A stretch of 64,000 nucleotides of DNA from SAR92 clade bacterium H455 (lineage in GTDB: Bacteria; Pseudomonadota; Gammaproteobacteria; Pseudomonadales; Porticoccaceae). Under the pieces are notes generated by a model. The model saw nothing but the letters and a program-made list of their open reading frames with translations, had not been told where the DNA came from and ran no database searches. The position numbers and the translations under genes were made by a program. Shown one piece after another: positions 20,427 through 31,850 of the stretch; the first letter of the stretch is position 1, and the number at the start of each line of letters is the position of its first letter. The DNA lies in assembly GCA_024802545.1 (NCBI GenBank), contig CP103416.1, forward strand, positions 2,480,001 to 2,544,000, in the 5' to 3' direction.

Positions 20427-21395
20427 ATGAATCACCAAGCAGAATTATTTGTTGCTCTGCAACGATTACTTCCCCAGCACGCCCTCTCAAGACTGATTGC
20501 TAGAGCCGCTGAATCAAAGACGCCCTGGCTAAAAAACCTGCTGATCAAGCGCGCTATTGCCGCCTTCGACATCAATATCAGCGAAGCCGCGAGCAGTGAC
20601 ACGAATGACTACAAAAACTTTAATGACTTTTTTACTCGCGCGTTAAAAGATGGTGCACGACCAATGGATCAGGATTCAGACTCCCTGATCTCACCAGCCG
20701 ATGGTGCAGTAAGTCAGGCTGGCCCTATTACCCAGCAGCGCATTATTCAAGCCAAGGGCAGTGACTACTCTGCCGCTCGCCTGCTCGGCAATTCCAAAGA
20801 GGCCAAGCTCTACGAAGACGGCGCCTTTACGACTATCTATCTGTCACCCAAAGATTATCACCGCGTGCATATGCCAATTGCCGGCAGCTTAATTAGCAGC
20901 CGTTATATTCCTGGGGACCTTTTTTCCGTCAATGACAAAACCGCTCAAGGCCTTCCCGGCCTATTTGCACGCAACGAAAGGCTTGTCTGTCAGTTTGATT
21001 CGGAACTGGGGCAATTTGCTCTGGTCTTTGTCGGGGCCATGTTGGTCGCCGGCATAGAAACAGTCTGGGGCGGATTTGAAACCCCTGGGCGCGGTGCTGT
21101 GCGCGACGCGGATTTTTCCGACCGTAATCTACACTTTGATAAAGGGGAAGAGATCGGACGCTTTAAGTTTGGCTCAACGGTTATTCTGTTATTTCAAAAG
21201 GATAAAATTGATTGGCAAGATTGGTTTATTCCTCAAGCCGCTGTGCGGATGGGTGAAAAAATCGCCAGTTTTAAAAAACAAGTTAACCGAGCAGACGCTG
21301 TTTTAAGGCGGCGAAAAAACCATTATTCGGGCCTGACTGACGCTGGTTTTGTGCCAATAGTCCGCCATTTGCGGAGAATGAAAAGGGCTTGGTGA
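20427..21395 (+). CDS. psd: Phosphatidylserine decarboxylase proenzyme
   Basis: 322 residues. Converts phosphatidylserine to phosphatidylethanolamine at the inner membrane. The self-cleavage triad is visible: Asp92 (P-A-D-G-A-V), His147 (Y-H-R-V-H-M-P) and Ser250 in F-G-S-T. Cleavage between Gly249 and Ser250 would create the pyruvoyl alpha chain. The conserved fold seems to end near residue 281 (M-G-E-K-I-A-S-F). The last 40 residues are basic and are encoded on the DNA opposite the end of the HD-GYP gene, a tail-to-tail overlap of 113 bases. Confidence 0.95.
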   Translation: MNHQAELFVALQRLLPQHALSRLIARAAESKTPWLKNLLIKRAIAAFDINISEAASSDTNDYKNFNDFFTRALKDGARPMDQDSDSLISPADGAVSQAGPITQQRIIQAKGSDYSAARLLGNSKEAKLYEDGAFTTIYLSPKDYHRVHMPIAGSLISSRYIPGDLFSVNDKTAQGLPGLFARNERLVCQFDSELGQFALVFVGAMLVAGIETVWGGFETPGRGAVRDADFSDRNLHFDKGEEIGRFKFGSTVILLFQKDKIDWQDWFIPQAAVRMGEKIASFKKQVNRADAVLRRRKNHYSGLTDAGFVPIVRHLRRMKRAW

Positions 21396-22731
21396 TCAGC
21401 AAATTGAGCATCTTTTCATCGACACCCAGGCTCTCCGAGTCGATATCTTTAACTATCGCTAATTTGGCCACATCGTAGGCTCGCCGTGTGCCAAATTGTT
21501 GTAGCTGAGTGCGAGCCTTATCTTGATTTTTAAGATCGACAAAAATATAGTTCTCGGGATTAGCCTTGCCATCAACCGAGTCGAATACTGCGAGCCTCGG
21601 TGACAATCTCGACTTAGGGTTCTGTTCAATCACCATACCCTGATCACCAGTGGTTAATTCCACCACGGTTCCAGCGGGATAGAGCCCCACTGACTGAATA
21701 AATTCAACTACCAAATCCTCAGCAAAGGCATGGCCTCGCAGCTCATAGAGCCTACCGGTAGCTTTAGAAGGTGTTAGCACCGCCGATACTTCACGGGGAT
21801 TACAGAGACGATCAAACTCAGAGGCTATGCCGACAATCGCGGCCAAGAACGGAATGCGCTGACCGCTGCATCCTTTGGGAAATCCACTGCCATCGAAACG
21901 CTCACAGTGGAACTTAATAATATTCATTACTCGCCGGTTATCAAAATCAGACTGCCTTAGCTTTTCTAAACTGGCACTGACAAAACCGCGGTATTCTGCC
22001 TCTTCTTTTTCGTTGCGATCTGACTTGCGCAATAGGCTTCGATCCATGCCAGACTTGCCAATGTCTTTTAACAATGCGGCGAGACAGAGGTCTTTTAGCT
22101 GATCTAACTCAAGACCAATATGGCGCGCAAACTGAGTCGCCCAAAGAGCGGAACGGATACTGTGGTCGTGGGTATGTCGATCCTTAGCGCGCAGTTGCAA
22201 TAACCAGGTGAAGGCATCGGGACAGCGGACAACGCTATCCACCATATCATCCACTGATTGCTGTAATTGTTGGAGATTAAACTGTCCACCTTTGGTGATT
22301 TGACGAGTGGCAACACTGAGGCAACCGACCAAATTGTTCATCACTCTTCGGGCGGCGGGCATCTCTTTTGAGAGCTCGACAGTTTTTCGATAGATATCTG
22401 GTTTGATCACAAAGCTGCGCGGTGCGGCAAGCTGGCGATTGTCCATTAAACCGCGAACAATCGGATTGATATCTTGAGCTTTGTTGCGAAGGTCATTGTT
22501 GAACTGTCGGCTACCGGCAGCTGGACTTTTCAAATCCAGTGGTGAGATACCTTTGGAGATATCTATATAGATGTAGTCACAATAGGCTTTGACGCGGGAC
22601 GCATCAGCGGCACTTTTAATCAAAAAACCCTGTATCGGGAATGGCGTCTCCGCCCATGGTTTGTCGAGTGCGGAAACAAACATTCCCACTTCAAGTTCAT
22701 GAATAAAGACTTTAAGTTGCTGTAATGACAT
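21283..22731 (-). CDS. Degenerate HD-GYP domain protein with DUF3391 N-terminus
   Basis: 482 residues. DUF3391 domain (about 3-130), then an HD-GYP-like domain (about 170-345), then a C-terminal extension. Active HD-GYP proteins hydrolyse c-di-GMP with a bi- or tri-nuclear metal centre. Here the H-D pair reads K-D (L-L-K-D-I-G-K, Lys222), the second histidine pair reads H-C (F-H-C-E-R-F-D-G-S-G-F-P, 274-285), and GYP is G-F-P. The late metal Asp appears as Ser (I-A-S-E-F-D, 302-307). His190 and Asp223 remain. By eye several ligands are lost, so hydrolysis is doubtful. It may bind c-di-GMP or act through protein contacts. Confidence 0.88.
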   Translation of the reverse strand: MSLQQLKVFIHELEVGMFVSALDKPWAETPFPIQGFLIKSAADASRVKAYCDYIYIDISKGISPLDLKSPAAGSRQFNNDLRNKAQDINPIVRGLMDNRQLAAPRSFVIKPDIYRKTVELSKEMPAARRVMNNLVGCLSVATRQITKGGQFNLQQLQQSVDDMVDSVVRCPDAFTWLLQLRAKDRHTHDHSIRSALWATQFARHIGLELDQLKDLCLAALLKDIGKSGMDRSLLRKSDRNEKEEAEYRGFVSASLEKLRQSDFDNRRVMNIIKFHCERFDGSGFPKGCSGQRIPFLAAIVGIASEFDRLCNPREVSAVLTPSKATGRLYELRGHAFAEDLVVEFIQSVGLYPAGTVVELTTGDQGMVIEQNPKSRLSPRLAVFDSVDGKANPENYIFVDLKNQDKARTQLQQFGTRRAYDVAKLAIVKDIDSESLGVDEKMLNLLITKPFSFSANGGLLAQNQRQSGPNNGFFAALKQRLLG

Positions 22732-22763
22732 ACAGTTTTTAGATCTCTCAGCGCTGTTAACAC

Positions 22764-22827
22764 AAAACCGAACCGTCTCGAAATGTAACGCTTTTACCGG
22801 TGTAAAAGCGTGCGTCGGTGCGGTTTT
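22764..22827. repeat. Nested palindrome downstream of hemE
   Basis: A perfect inner hairpin ACGCTTTTAC (22788-22797) / GTAAAAGCGT (22802-22811) with loop CGGT is enclosed by outer arms AAAACCG-a-ACCG (22764-22775) / CGGT-g-CGGTTTT (22816-22827). It fills the 128-base gap between the hemE stop and the HD-GYP start. It may end hemE transcription (the minus-strand outer arm ends GGTTTT) or regulate the HD-GYP gene. Confidence 0.55.
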
Positions 22828-22859
22828 AGTAAATATAGACTAAGAAAAGCTAGAGTAAA

Positions 22860-23918
22860 TCAGTACTTTGCGGAAAACTTGTGAACGGCATCAATAAACA
22901 CTTTCACATGGTCCGGATTAATATCCGGCGTAATACCATGGCCCAGATTAAAGATATGCCCGGGACCGGGGCCAAACCCTTTGAGGATAGCTTCAACCTG
23001 AGATTCGATCACTGCGGGATCGGCTCTTAAAACGGCCGGATCCATATTGCCCTGCAGGGCAACTCGATCGCCAACTCGGCCCTTGGCCGCGGCGATATCA
23101 GTGCTCCAGTCGAGACCCAGAGCGTGACAGCCTGTACCGGCCATCTTTTCAAGCCACAGACCACCGCCCTTGGTGAATAGAATCACCGGGACATCGCGAC
23201 CATCGTGATGGCTGATTAATCCATCGACAATTTTTTGCATATAGGCGAGGGAAAATTCTGCGTAAGCAGCGTGGCTCAGTGCGCCACCCCAGGTGTCAAA
23301 TATCTGCACTACCTGAGCGCCAGCTCGAATCTGAGCATTGAGATAATCAATCACCGACAGGGATAATTTTTCCAGTAGTTGGTGCATTAATTCAGGCTGG
23401 GTATAGAGCATGGTTTTGGCGCGAGCAAAGTCGCGACTGCTCTGACCTTCAATCATATAGGTAGCCAATGTCCAGGGACTGCCGGAAAAGCCGATTAGCG
23501 GCACACGACCATTGAGCTCACGGCGAATCATGGTCACTGCGTCGGTGACATAGGAGAGATCGCTGGCGGTGTCGATCACTTCAAGAGCTTCGATATCCGC
23601 CTCAGTTCTGACCGGCTTGCGAAACTTGGGGCCCTCTCCAGTTTCAAAATAGAGGCCCAATCCCATGGCATCGGGAATGGTTAAAATATCTGAAAATAGA
23701 ATTGCCGCGTCCATTTCATAGCGCTCTAGAGGCTGCAGCGTCACTTCACAGGCAAGTTCAGTGTTCTTGCACAAGCTCATAAAGTCGCCGGCCTGAGCTC
23801 TCACTGCTCGGTACTCAGGCAGATAACGGCCTGCTTGTCGCATCATCCATACAGGAGTGCGGTCAACAGGCTGGCGCATCAGCGCCTTGAGAAAGCGATC
23901 ATTCTTTAGTTCAGACAT
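22860..23918 (-). CDS. hemE: Uroporphyrinogen decarboxylase
   Basis: 352 residues, normal length. Decarboxylates the four acetate side chains of uroporphyrinogen III to coproporphyrinogen III in heme synthesis. The N-terminal signature [18 protein letters not shown], with the two substrate-binding arginines, and the second signature [12 protein letters not shown] are intact. It follows gltBD on the same strand by 88 bases, the gltB-gltD-hemE order seen in Pseudomonas. Confidence 0.98.
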   Translation of the reverse strand: MSELKNDRFLKALMRQPVDRTPVWMMRQAGRYLPEYRAVRAQAGDFMSLCKNTELACEVTLQPLERYEMDAAILFSDILTIPDAMGLGLYFETGEGPKFRKPVRTEADIEALEVIDTASDLSYVTDAVTMIRRELNGRVPLIGFSGSPWTLATYMIEGQSSRDFARAKTMLYTQPELMHQLLEKLSLSVIDYLNAQIRAGAQVVQIFDTWGGALSHAAYAEFSLAYMQKIVDGLISHHDGRDVPVILFTKGGGLWLEKMAGTGCHALGLDWSTDIAAAKGRVGDRVALQGNMDPAVLRADPAVIESQVEAILKGFGPGPGHIFNLGHGITPDINPDHVKVFIDAVHKFSAKY

Positions 23919-24006
23919 TCAAATTCCAGAGTAATAAATTTAAGCGTTCTTTTTAAGGGCCATTTAGCTACAAGCTAATGTAGTCCACGCCAGTGAATAG
24001 CGTCGA

Positions 24007-25449
<1,443 letters not shown>

Positions 25450-25459
25450 CTAATCAACG

Positions 25460-28400
25460 CTATTGCGGGTTGTCATGGGCCTGAGCTAGAAGGCTATTCA
25501 GGGTGGCCGCTTTTGGCTTAACTAACCAAAACTTCGATGCGTAATCAGAAAAATTACTAATAAGCTCTTGTCCCCAGGCACTGCCAGTCTCTCTGACATG
25601 CTCGCGGATCATGTTTTTGAGGAACACTCGATGAGATTCCGTGGCCTCAGCCGTAATACGCTGAATATCCACCAGCTCCATATTGTAGCGATCGACAAAT
25701 TCACGCTCCATATCGAGGACGTAGGCAAAGCCACCGGTCATACCAGCGCCGAAGTTGTATCCAGCGGCTCCGAGTACGGCGACTATGCCACCAGTCATAT
25801 ATTCACAACAGTGATCACCAGCACCCTCGATTACGGCTGTGGCGCCTGAGTTGCGCACGGCAAAGCGCTCGCCGACTGTACCTGCTGCATGCAGACGACC
25901 ACCAGTGGCGCCATAGAGGCAGGTGTTGCCCATAATGGGTGTTTCGTTGGAGGCAAAACTACTGTCACTGGGTGGACGCAAAATAATTTTGCCGCCAGCC
26001 ATGCCCTTGCCAACATAGTCATTGGCATCGCCTTCAAGATAGAGTTCTAGGCCGCCAGCGTTCCAAACGCCGAGGGACTGCCCAGCAACACCTTTCAGGT
26101 TCAATCGAATCGGCGCGGCTGACATGCCAGTGTTGCCATAGCGCTTGGCTATTTCACCGGACAGTCGAGCACCGATGGAACGGTCACAGTTATTGACTGT
26201 AAAATCGAATGTGCCACCACTCTGAGACTCAATAAATGGCAGTGTCTGCTCAACCATTTTTTCTGCCAGTAACCCCTTATCTAGAGGATTGTTTTTCGGC
26301 TCTGAACAGGTCTGAGGCTTGCCGTCTAGTTCTGGGCGCACTTCAAGCAGCGGTGAAAGTTCTAAATGCTGCTGCTTGCTGGTTTCACCAGGCAAGGCCT
26401 CTAATAGGTCAACGCGACCAATCAACTGTTCCAGTGAGCTAATACCCAACACGGCGAGCCACTCGCGAGTTTCCATGGCAATAAACTTGAAGAAGTTAGT
26501 CGCCATAGCTACGGTGCCGCGATAGTGATCATTGCGCAGACGCTCATCCTGAGTGGCTACGCCAGTGGCGCAGTTATTCAGGTGACAGATACGCAGATAC
26601 TTGCAACCCAGGGCAACCATGGGTCCGGTGCCAAAGCCAAAGCTCTCAGCACCTAAAATAGCGGCTTTAATCACATCCAAACCAGTTTTTAGACCACCAT
26701 CGGTCTGCACCCGAACCTTGCTGCGCAAATCATTGGCGCGAAGAGTCTGATGGGTCTCGGTGAGACCTAACTCCCAGGGCGATCCAGCATAGCGAATCGA
26801 ACTCAGTGGACTCGCGGCAGTACCGCCATCGTAGCCAGAGATGGTAATCAGATCAGCGTAGGCCTTAGCCACACCAGCTGCAATAGTACCTACACCTGGG
26901 CGCGACACGAGCTTCACAGAGACCAGAGCACTGGGATTGACCTGTTTTAAGTCAAAAATTAGCTGGGCCAGATCTTCAATCGAATAAATATCGTGATGTG
27001 GTGGTGGTGATATCAATGTCACACCGGGTACAGAGAAGCGTAGTCGCGCAATTAGCTCATTGACCTTGCCGCCAGGTAGCTGTCCACCTTCGCCGGGCTT
27101 AGCGCCCTGAGCAACTTTAATCTGCAGTACTTCGGCACTGGATAGATAGGCTGGCGTGACACCGAAGCGTCCGGAAGCGATCTGCTTAATTTTCGATGAT
27201 TTGATCGTGCCATAACGCGCAGGATCTTCGCCGCCCTCACCAGAGTTAGAGCGCCCACCCAAAGTATTCATGGCCTCTGCCAGTGACTCGTGAGCCTCAG
27301 GAGAGAGTGCACCCAGGGACATACCTGCAGAGTCAAAGCGCTTGACGATATCTGCCATAGGCTCAACTGATTCAATATCTATGGGTGTGCAGGTGTCGCT
27401 CAATTTGAGCAAGTCACGGAGCGAAGAAACAGGCCGAGTATTCACCAGCCGCGCATATTCGGTATACGCTTTGTAATCACCGTTCTGAACTGCACTGTGC
27501 AGGGTCTGCACTACATCTGGGTTATAGGCGTGATACTCCTGACCATGCACATATTTCAGCAGGCCGCCGGGCTCGATAGGCTTGCGCAGCTTCCAAGCAA
27601 GTTTTTTAAGGGCAGACTGATCAACCTCGATATCGTCAAAAGTGGCGCCTTCAAGACGACTTACAAGACCGGGGAAACAGAGATCGATTACTTCAGTGCT
27701 GAGACCAATAGCTTCAAATAACAGAGCCCCGCGATAGGAGGCGATGGTTGAAATACCCATCTTCGACAGTATTTTTAACAGGCCTTTATTGATGCCTTTG
27801 CGGTACTGTTTAAATGCGGTATCCACGTCCACCAGCAACTCGCCGCTGGCGATCAAGTCACAGAGCACATGATAGCTGAGATAGGGATAAACCAAGGACG
27901 CACCGCAGCCAATTAGGGCGGCAATTTGGTGAGAGTCGCGAGCATAACCAGTACTGGCAATGATATTCGCATCAGTGCGCAGACCCTGATCGATCAGATA
28001 GTTGTGCACAGCACCCACAGCCAGCAGGATATGGATCGGCTGTTTTTCAGGGCTGATGTTGTGATCTGAGAGGATACAGATAACCGCACCGCCGCGAACC
28101 GCGTCTGCTACTTCAACACAGACGCGTTGAATCGCTTGTTGCAAATTCTCTTCCGTCGCATCGTAGTTCAGGGCAAATTTAGAGACCGGAAACTGCTCAA
28201 ATTCATTGCGCTTAAGAGCATAGTATTTGCGCGGTGAAAGCACCGGGCTAGATAGGCCAATTCGCGCACCCAAATAGGGATTCTCAGCGAAGACACTCTC
28301 TTCCTGTCCGAGCTCCACACCCAGTGACATAACTATGGCTTCGCGCAGTGGATCAATCGGCGGATTAGTCACCTGAGCAAACTGCTGACGGAAATAATCA

Positions 28401-29917
28401 AACAAATTGCGCTGCTTCTTGGACAACACTGCCATGGGAATATCGTCACCCATAGAGCCGGTCGCCTCTTGACCGCCTTCGGCCAACGGACGCAACACCT
28501 GATCTCGCTCTTCAAAGGAGACCTGGAACATTTTCATATAGCATTTGATTTGATCGCGGCTGAGAGAACCTTCAATCTCGATACTGTCCCGATCAAAACT
28601 CGACTGGATAGCGTAGCGACCCTCTTTAAGCCACTTTTTATAAGGATGACGAGCAGCCAGCTGATCTTCAATTTCATCGCGGAAGAAGATTTTTCCTTCC
28701 TGAGTATCAATCGAGAGAATATCTCCGGGCCCAAGACGCCCCTTGGCCACCACATCTTCGCTGCGGTAGTCGTAAACGCCGATCTCTGATGCCACTGTAA
28801 TTACATCATCATTGGTGATCACGTAGCGCGAGGGGCGCAGACCATTGCGATCAAGGGTACAAACGGCAAAGCGGCCATCGGTAATAACCAGACCGGCCGG
28901 ACCATCCCAGGGTTCTTGATGCATGGAAAGATAGTCGTAGAGTGCGCGATGATCTGGATTGCGATCTTCAACATTCTGCCAGGCTGGCGGAACCAGAGTT
29001 CGCACAGCAAGGTGCAGATCCATTCCTCCGGTAACTAGCATTTCAAGCATGTTGTCGAGGCTGGATGAGTCTGAACCAGTGCGATTAACCAACGGCGCAG
29101 CTTCAGCCAGATCGGGTAATAAATCAGTTTGATACTTTGGTGTCCGTGCAACAGACCAGTTGCGATTACCCATAATGGTGTTGATCTCACCATTGTGCGC
29201 CAACATTCTAAATGGTTGCGCCAGTGGCCACCGAGGCATGGTGTTAGTGGAAAAGCGCTGGTGAAATACACAGATTGCAGTTTCCAGACGTTCATCCGCC
29301 AAATCCAAATAGAATCCCGGCAGATCCACAGGCATCATAAGCCCTTTATAGCTGAGTACATTGGTGCCAAGGCTGGCAATATGGAAGCTGTCATCTTCAG
29401 TCAGCTGCTTCTCAGCCTTGCGACGGCCCATAAATAAACGCGCACTAAAGCGCTTCTCATCAGTGATATCACCTGGACCGACAAAAATCTGCTCAAAAGC
29501 TGGAAGCGACTCAATCGCAATCGGGCCCAAGCAGTTATTATCAGTGGGGACTTCGCGCCATGCGAGAATTTGCAGGCCCTGGGCGCTAAGTTCTTGTTCG
29601 AGAATATTTTTCGCTGCACTGCGCTGCTGCTCGTCAGTATTAAGCATAACGGCACCGACCGCATAGAGCTCAGGCAGCTCTATTTGTTGACTATCTCGCA
29701 ACACGGTGCGCAGAAAGCTATCGGGCTTTTGCATCAACAGACCGCAGCCATCGCCGGTTTTACCGTCGGCAGCAACACCGCCGCGGTGAGTCATACAGGT
29801 GAGTGCCTGAATCGCGTTCAGCAGCAACTTATGGCTTGTCTTACCCTTAATATGAGCAATTAAACCAAAACCGCAGTTATCTTTAAAATCGTCAAGCCGA
29901 CATAAGCTCTGAGCCAT
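25460..29917 (-). CDS. gltB: Glutamate synthase large subunit
   Basis: 1485 residues. The mature N-terminal nucleophile is Cys15 (D-N-C-G-F-G-L-I), preceded by a 14-residue propeptide. The class II glutaminase domain runs to about 420. Central and FMN-binding synthase domains follow, with the [3Fe-4S] motif C-x5-C-x4-C ([12 protein letters not shown]). The C-terminal beta-helix domain has repeated G-x-x-G-x-x-x-G turns. Makes two glutamates from glutamine and 2-oxoglutarate, so ammonia assimilation probably runs by GS-GOGAT. A promoter is predicted about 140 bases upstream. Confidence 0.98.
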   Translation of the reverse strand: MAQSLCRLDDFKDNCGFGLIAHIKGKTSHKLLLNAIQALTCMTHRGGVAADGKTGDGCGLLMQKPDSFLRTVLRDSQQIELPELYAVGAVMLNTDEQQRSAAKNILEQELSAQGLQILAWREVPTDNNCLGPIAIESLPAFEQIFVGPGDITDEKRFSARLFMGRRKAEKQLTEDDSFHIASLGTNVLSYKGLMMPVDLPGFYLDLADERLETAICVFHQRFSTNTMPRWPLAQPFRMLAHNGEINTIMGNRNWSVARTPKYQTDLLPDLAEAAPLVNRTGSDSSSLDNMLEMLVTGGMDLHLAVRTLVPPAWQNVEDRNPDHRALYDYLSMHQEPWDGPAGLVITDGRFAVCTLDRNGLRPSRYVITNDDVITVASEIGVYDYRSEDVVAKGRLGPGDILSIDTQEGKIFFRDEIEDQLAARHPYKKWLKEGRYAIQSSFDRDSIEIEGSLSRDQIKCYMKMFQVSFEERDQVLRPLAEGGQEATGSMGDDIPMAVLSKKQRNLFDYFRQQFAQVTNPPIDPLREAIVMSLGVELGQEESVFAENPYLGARIGLSSPVLSPRKYYALKRNEFEQFPVSKFALNYDATEENLQQAIQRVCVEVADAVRGGAVICILSDHNISPEKQPIHILLAVGAVHNYLIDQGLRTDANIIASTGYARDSHQIAALIGCGASLVYPYLSYHVLCDLIASGELLVDVDTAFKQYRKGINKGLLKILSKMGISTIASYRGALLFEAIGLSTEVIDLCFPGLVSRLEGATFDDIEVDQSALKKLAWKLRKPIEPGGLLKYVHGQEYHAYNPDVVQTLHSAVQNGDYKAYTEYARLVNTRPVSSLRDLLKLSDTCTPIDIESVEPMADIVKRFDSAGMSLGALSPEAHESLAEAMNTLGGRSNSGEGGEDPARYGTIKSSKIKQIASGRFGVTPAYLSSAEVLQIKVAQGAKPGEGGQLPGGKVNELIARLRFSVPGVTLISPPPHHDIYSIEDLAQLIFDLKQVNPSALVSVKLVSRPGVGTIAAGVAKAYADLITISGYDGGTAASPLSSIRYAGSPWELGLTETHQTLRANDLRSKVRVQTDGGLKTGLDVIKAAILGAESFGFGTGPMVALGCKYLRICHLNNCATGVATQDERLRNDHYRGTVAMATNFFKFIAMETREWLAVLGISSLEQLIGRVDLLEALPGETSKQQHLELSPLLEVRPELDGKPQTCSEPKNNPLDKGLLAEKMVEQTLPFIESQSGGTFDFTVNNCDRSIGARLSGEIAKRYGNTGMSAAPIRLNLKGVAGQSLGVWNAGGLELYLEGDANDYVGKGMAGGKIILRPPSDSSFASNETPIMGNTCLYGATGGRLHAAGTVGERFAVRNSGATAVIEGAGDHCCEYMTGGIVAVLGAAGYNFGAGMTGGFAYVLDMEREFVDRYNMELVDIQRITAEATESHRVFLKNMIREHVRETGSAWGQELISNFSDYASKFWLVKPKAATLNSLLAQAHDNPQ

Positions 29918-30061
29918 AAATAAACTCTAAGTAAAATTCCAAGTTAAACCCTTCACGCAGCGCGGTTCCAGCGCCGAGATGCGCTAATAAAACAGCACTG
30001 AAGAGCGAAGTGATAATAGCCTTGAGAAACGCAGATAGGCTAAACAGACAAAGTGAGACGC

Positions 30062-30090
30062 ATTCTACACATTGCCAAACTATACGACAA
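30062..30090 (-). promoter_or_regulatory. Predicted sigma-70 promoter of gltBD
   Basis: On the minus strand TTGTCG (30090-30085) and TAGAAT (30067-30062) are separated by exactly 17 bases. Transcription would begin near 30054 and leave a leader of roughly 140 bases before the gltB ATG. I see no named riboswitch in that leader; a 70-codon open frame crosses it (29892-30104) but has no family resemblance and runs into gltB. Confidence 0.5.
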
Positions 30091-30165
30091 TTGTCTCTAC
30101 GCACTAAACGGCGGGATGGAGCCTAATTGAGACGAAAAAGTCGCACAATATACGACCCTAGGCTT

Positions 30166-31260
30166 TCAACTAGCAGTGCAGGCTTTGATCAATACCTGAT
30201 TGAGGTGATCAATTGAAAACTGATCGGTAACACAGGCTTCGCCGAGGTGCTTTAGCAGAACTAGGCGCAATTGCCCGTCGAGGACTTTCTTATCCCTAAG
30301 CATTAACCGGATAAAATCTTCCGCTGCCATATCAGCAGGCGGCGTCACAGGCAGTGAGCAGCGCTTTAACAGCGCTTTAGTTCTGCTTAAATCCGCTTCC
30401 GGCAGATCTCCACTAATCACCGATAACTCTGCAGCCATAACCATTCCCGCAGCTACGGCTTCGCCGTGAATCCACTGCTTGTAGTTCTGGAAGGTTTCAA
30501 TGGCGTGACCAAAGGTGTGGCCTAAATTTAAAATAGCCCGGATGCCCTGCTCGGTTTCATCTTCGGCAACAATCCGCGCCTTGCTCACACATGATAGCTC
30601 TACGGCGTAAGCCAGTGCCTGTTTGTCACGCTGCAATAATAGGTCGACATTGTTTTCCAACCACTGGAAAAACACAGCATCGACAATCAGGCCGTACTTT
30701 ATAACTTCGGCGAGACCAGCATGAAATTCTCGATCAGGCAGCGTAGACAACGTATCTGTATCAATAATCACCGCCTGAGGCTGATAGAAAGCGCCGATCA
30801 TGTTTTTGCCCATGGCATGATTGACCGCGGTCTTGCCACCCACAGACGAATCAACCTGTGCCAGCAATGTGGTTGGAATCTGAATAAAGGGCACACCGCG
30901 CTGATAACAGGCGGCGGCGAAGCCGGTCATATCACCCACCACACCGCCACCTAGAGCAATCAGCGTGGTCTTGCGATCATGATGGCCGCCAATTAGCTGA
31001 TCAAAGATAAGGTTGAGGGTGTCGAGATTTTTGTGTTGTTCACCGTCGGCGAGAATAACGCTATCGACCCGTTTGTCCATCAACTGGCCCTTGAGTAACT
31101 CAAGATAGAGGGGAGCAATCGTCTCATTGGTAACAATCAGGACTTTTTTACCGCCAATGTAGCTGGCTATATCGGTATTGCGAATTTCATCGGAACCAAT
31201 AAAAATAGGGTAGGAACGATCACCCAATGAAACCTGAACTTGTGTTGATTTTGAGGCCAT
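30166..31260 (-). CDS. aroB: 3-dehydroquinate synthase
   Basis: 364 residues. NAD- and metal-dependent conversion of DAHP to 3-dehydroquinate, second step of the shikimate pathway. NAD-binding [11 protein letters not shown], the A-A-C-Y-Q-R-G segment, and metal ligands in the [14 protein letters not shown] and W-I-H-G-E-A-V segments are all visible. Follows aroK by 71 bases. In E. coli and Pseudomonas a damX-type gene comes next; here the 249 bases to gltB hold none. Confidence 0.97.
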   Translation of the reverse strand: MASKSTQVQVSLGDRSYPIFIGSDEIRNTDIASYIGGKKVLIVTNETIAPLYLELLKGQLMDKRVDSVILADGEQHKNLDTLNLIFDQLIGGHHDRKTTLIALGGGVVGDMTGFAAACYQRGVPFIQIPTTLLAQVDSSVGGKTAVNHAMGKNMIGAFYQPQAVIIDTDTLSTLPDREFHAGLAEVIKYGLIVDAVFFQWLENNVDLLLQRDKQALAYAVELSCVSKARIVAEDETEQGIRAILNLGHTFGHAIETFQNYKQWIHGEAVAAGMVMAAELSVISGDLPEADLSRTKALLKRCSLPVTPPADMAAEDFIRLMLRDKKVLDGQLRLVLLKHLGEACVTDQFSIDHLNQVLIKACTAS

Positions 31261-31331
31261 GAATCACTCTGAATGAGGCTAGTAAAGGGCGCGGCCACGG
31301 AGTGACGACGAAAAATAGACTCAGAAGTTTA

Positions 31332-31850
31332 TCATAGGGAAGAAACAGCTTCAGCCAGTTTCTTTGCCAACTTGAGGGGCTGTGTCGACCCTGAGGGGAA
31401 GACTAGGTCAGCGACTTGATTGTAAAGCGGGCTGCGGGTTTCTATAAGTTGCTTGATCACCGCTTCACGATCATCAACCTGGAGTAATGGCCGGGTTTTG
31501 TCACGCTTGGTGCGTTCAACTAACTGTTCGAATGTGGCAGATAGGTAGACTACCAGACCACTGGCCTGAAGGATTCCACGATTGTCGCCGCTAAGGACTA
31601 TTCCACCCCCGGTGGCTATAACTTTTGGCTGCTTATCGGCCACCAGATCAACCAACACCTTGCTCTCGCGCTCACGAAAACCGGCCTCACCTTCCATATC
31701 AAAGATCCATTGAATATCGGCGCCAGCGCGGGCCTCAATTTCTGAATCCACATCGATAAAGGACAGCCCCAGCAATCCTGCCAGGTGCTTGCCTATAGTG
31801 GTTTTGCCAGCACCCATGGGGCCAACGAGAAAAATATGTTGTGATTTCAT
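31332..31850 (-). CDS. aroK: Shikimate kinase I
   Basis: 172 residues. Phosphorylates shikimate at O3. Walker A G-P-M-G-A-G-K-T-T-I-G-K at 10-21, the substrate-binding D-V-D-S-E-I-E-x-R, the Walker-B-like A-T-G-G-G-I-V motif and the lid R-D-K-T-R-P-L-L are present. The start overlaps the pilQ stop by four bases (ATGA), so its translation is coupled to that of the type IV pilus secretin, a conserved gammaproteobacterial arrangement. Confidence 0.97.
   Translation of the reverse strand: MKSQHIFLVGPMGAGKTTIGKHLAGLLGLSFIDVDSEIEARAGADIQWIFDMEGEAGFRERESKVLVDLVADKQPKVIATGGGIVLSGDNRGILQASGLVVYLSATFEQLVERTKRDKTRPLLQVDDREAVIKQLIETRSPLYNQVADLVFPSGSTQPLKLAKKLAEAVSSL

Noticed and set aside
29892-30104. 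70-codon open frame on the minus strand over the gltB leader
   Set aside because: It overlaps the predicted gltB promoter and the start of gltB, has no recognisable family or ribosome-binding site, and looks like chance coding.
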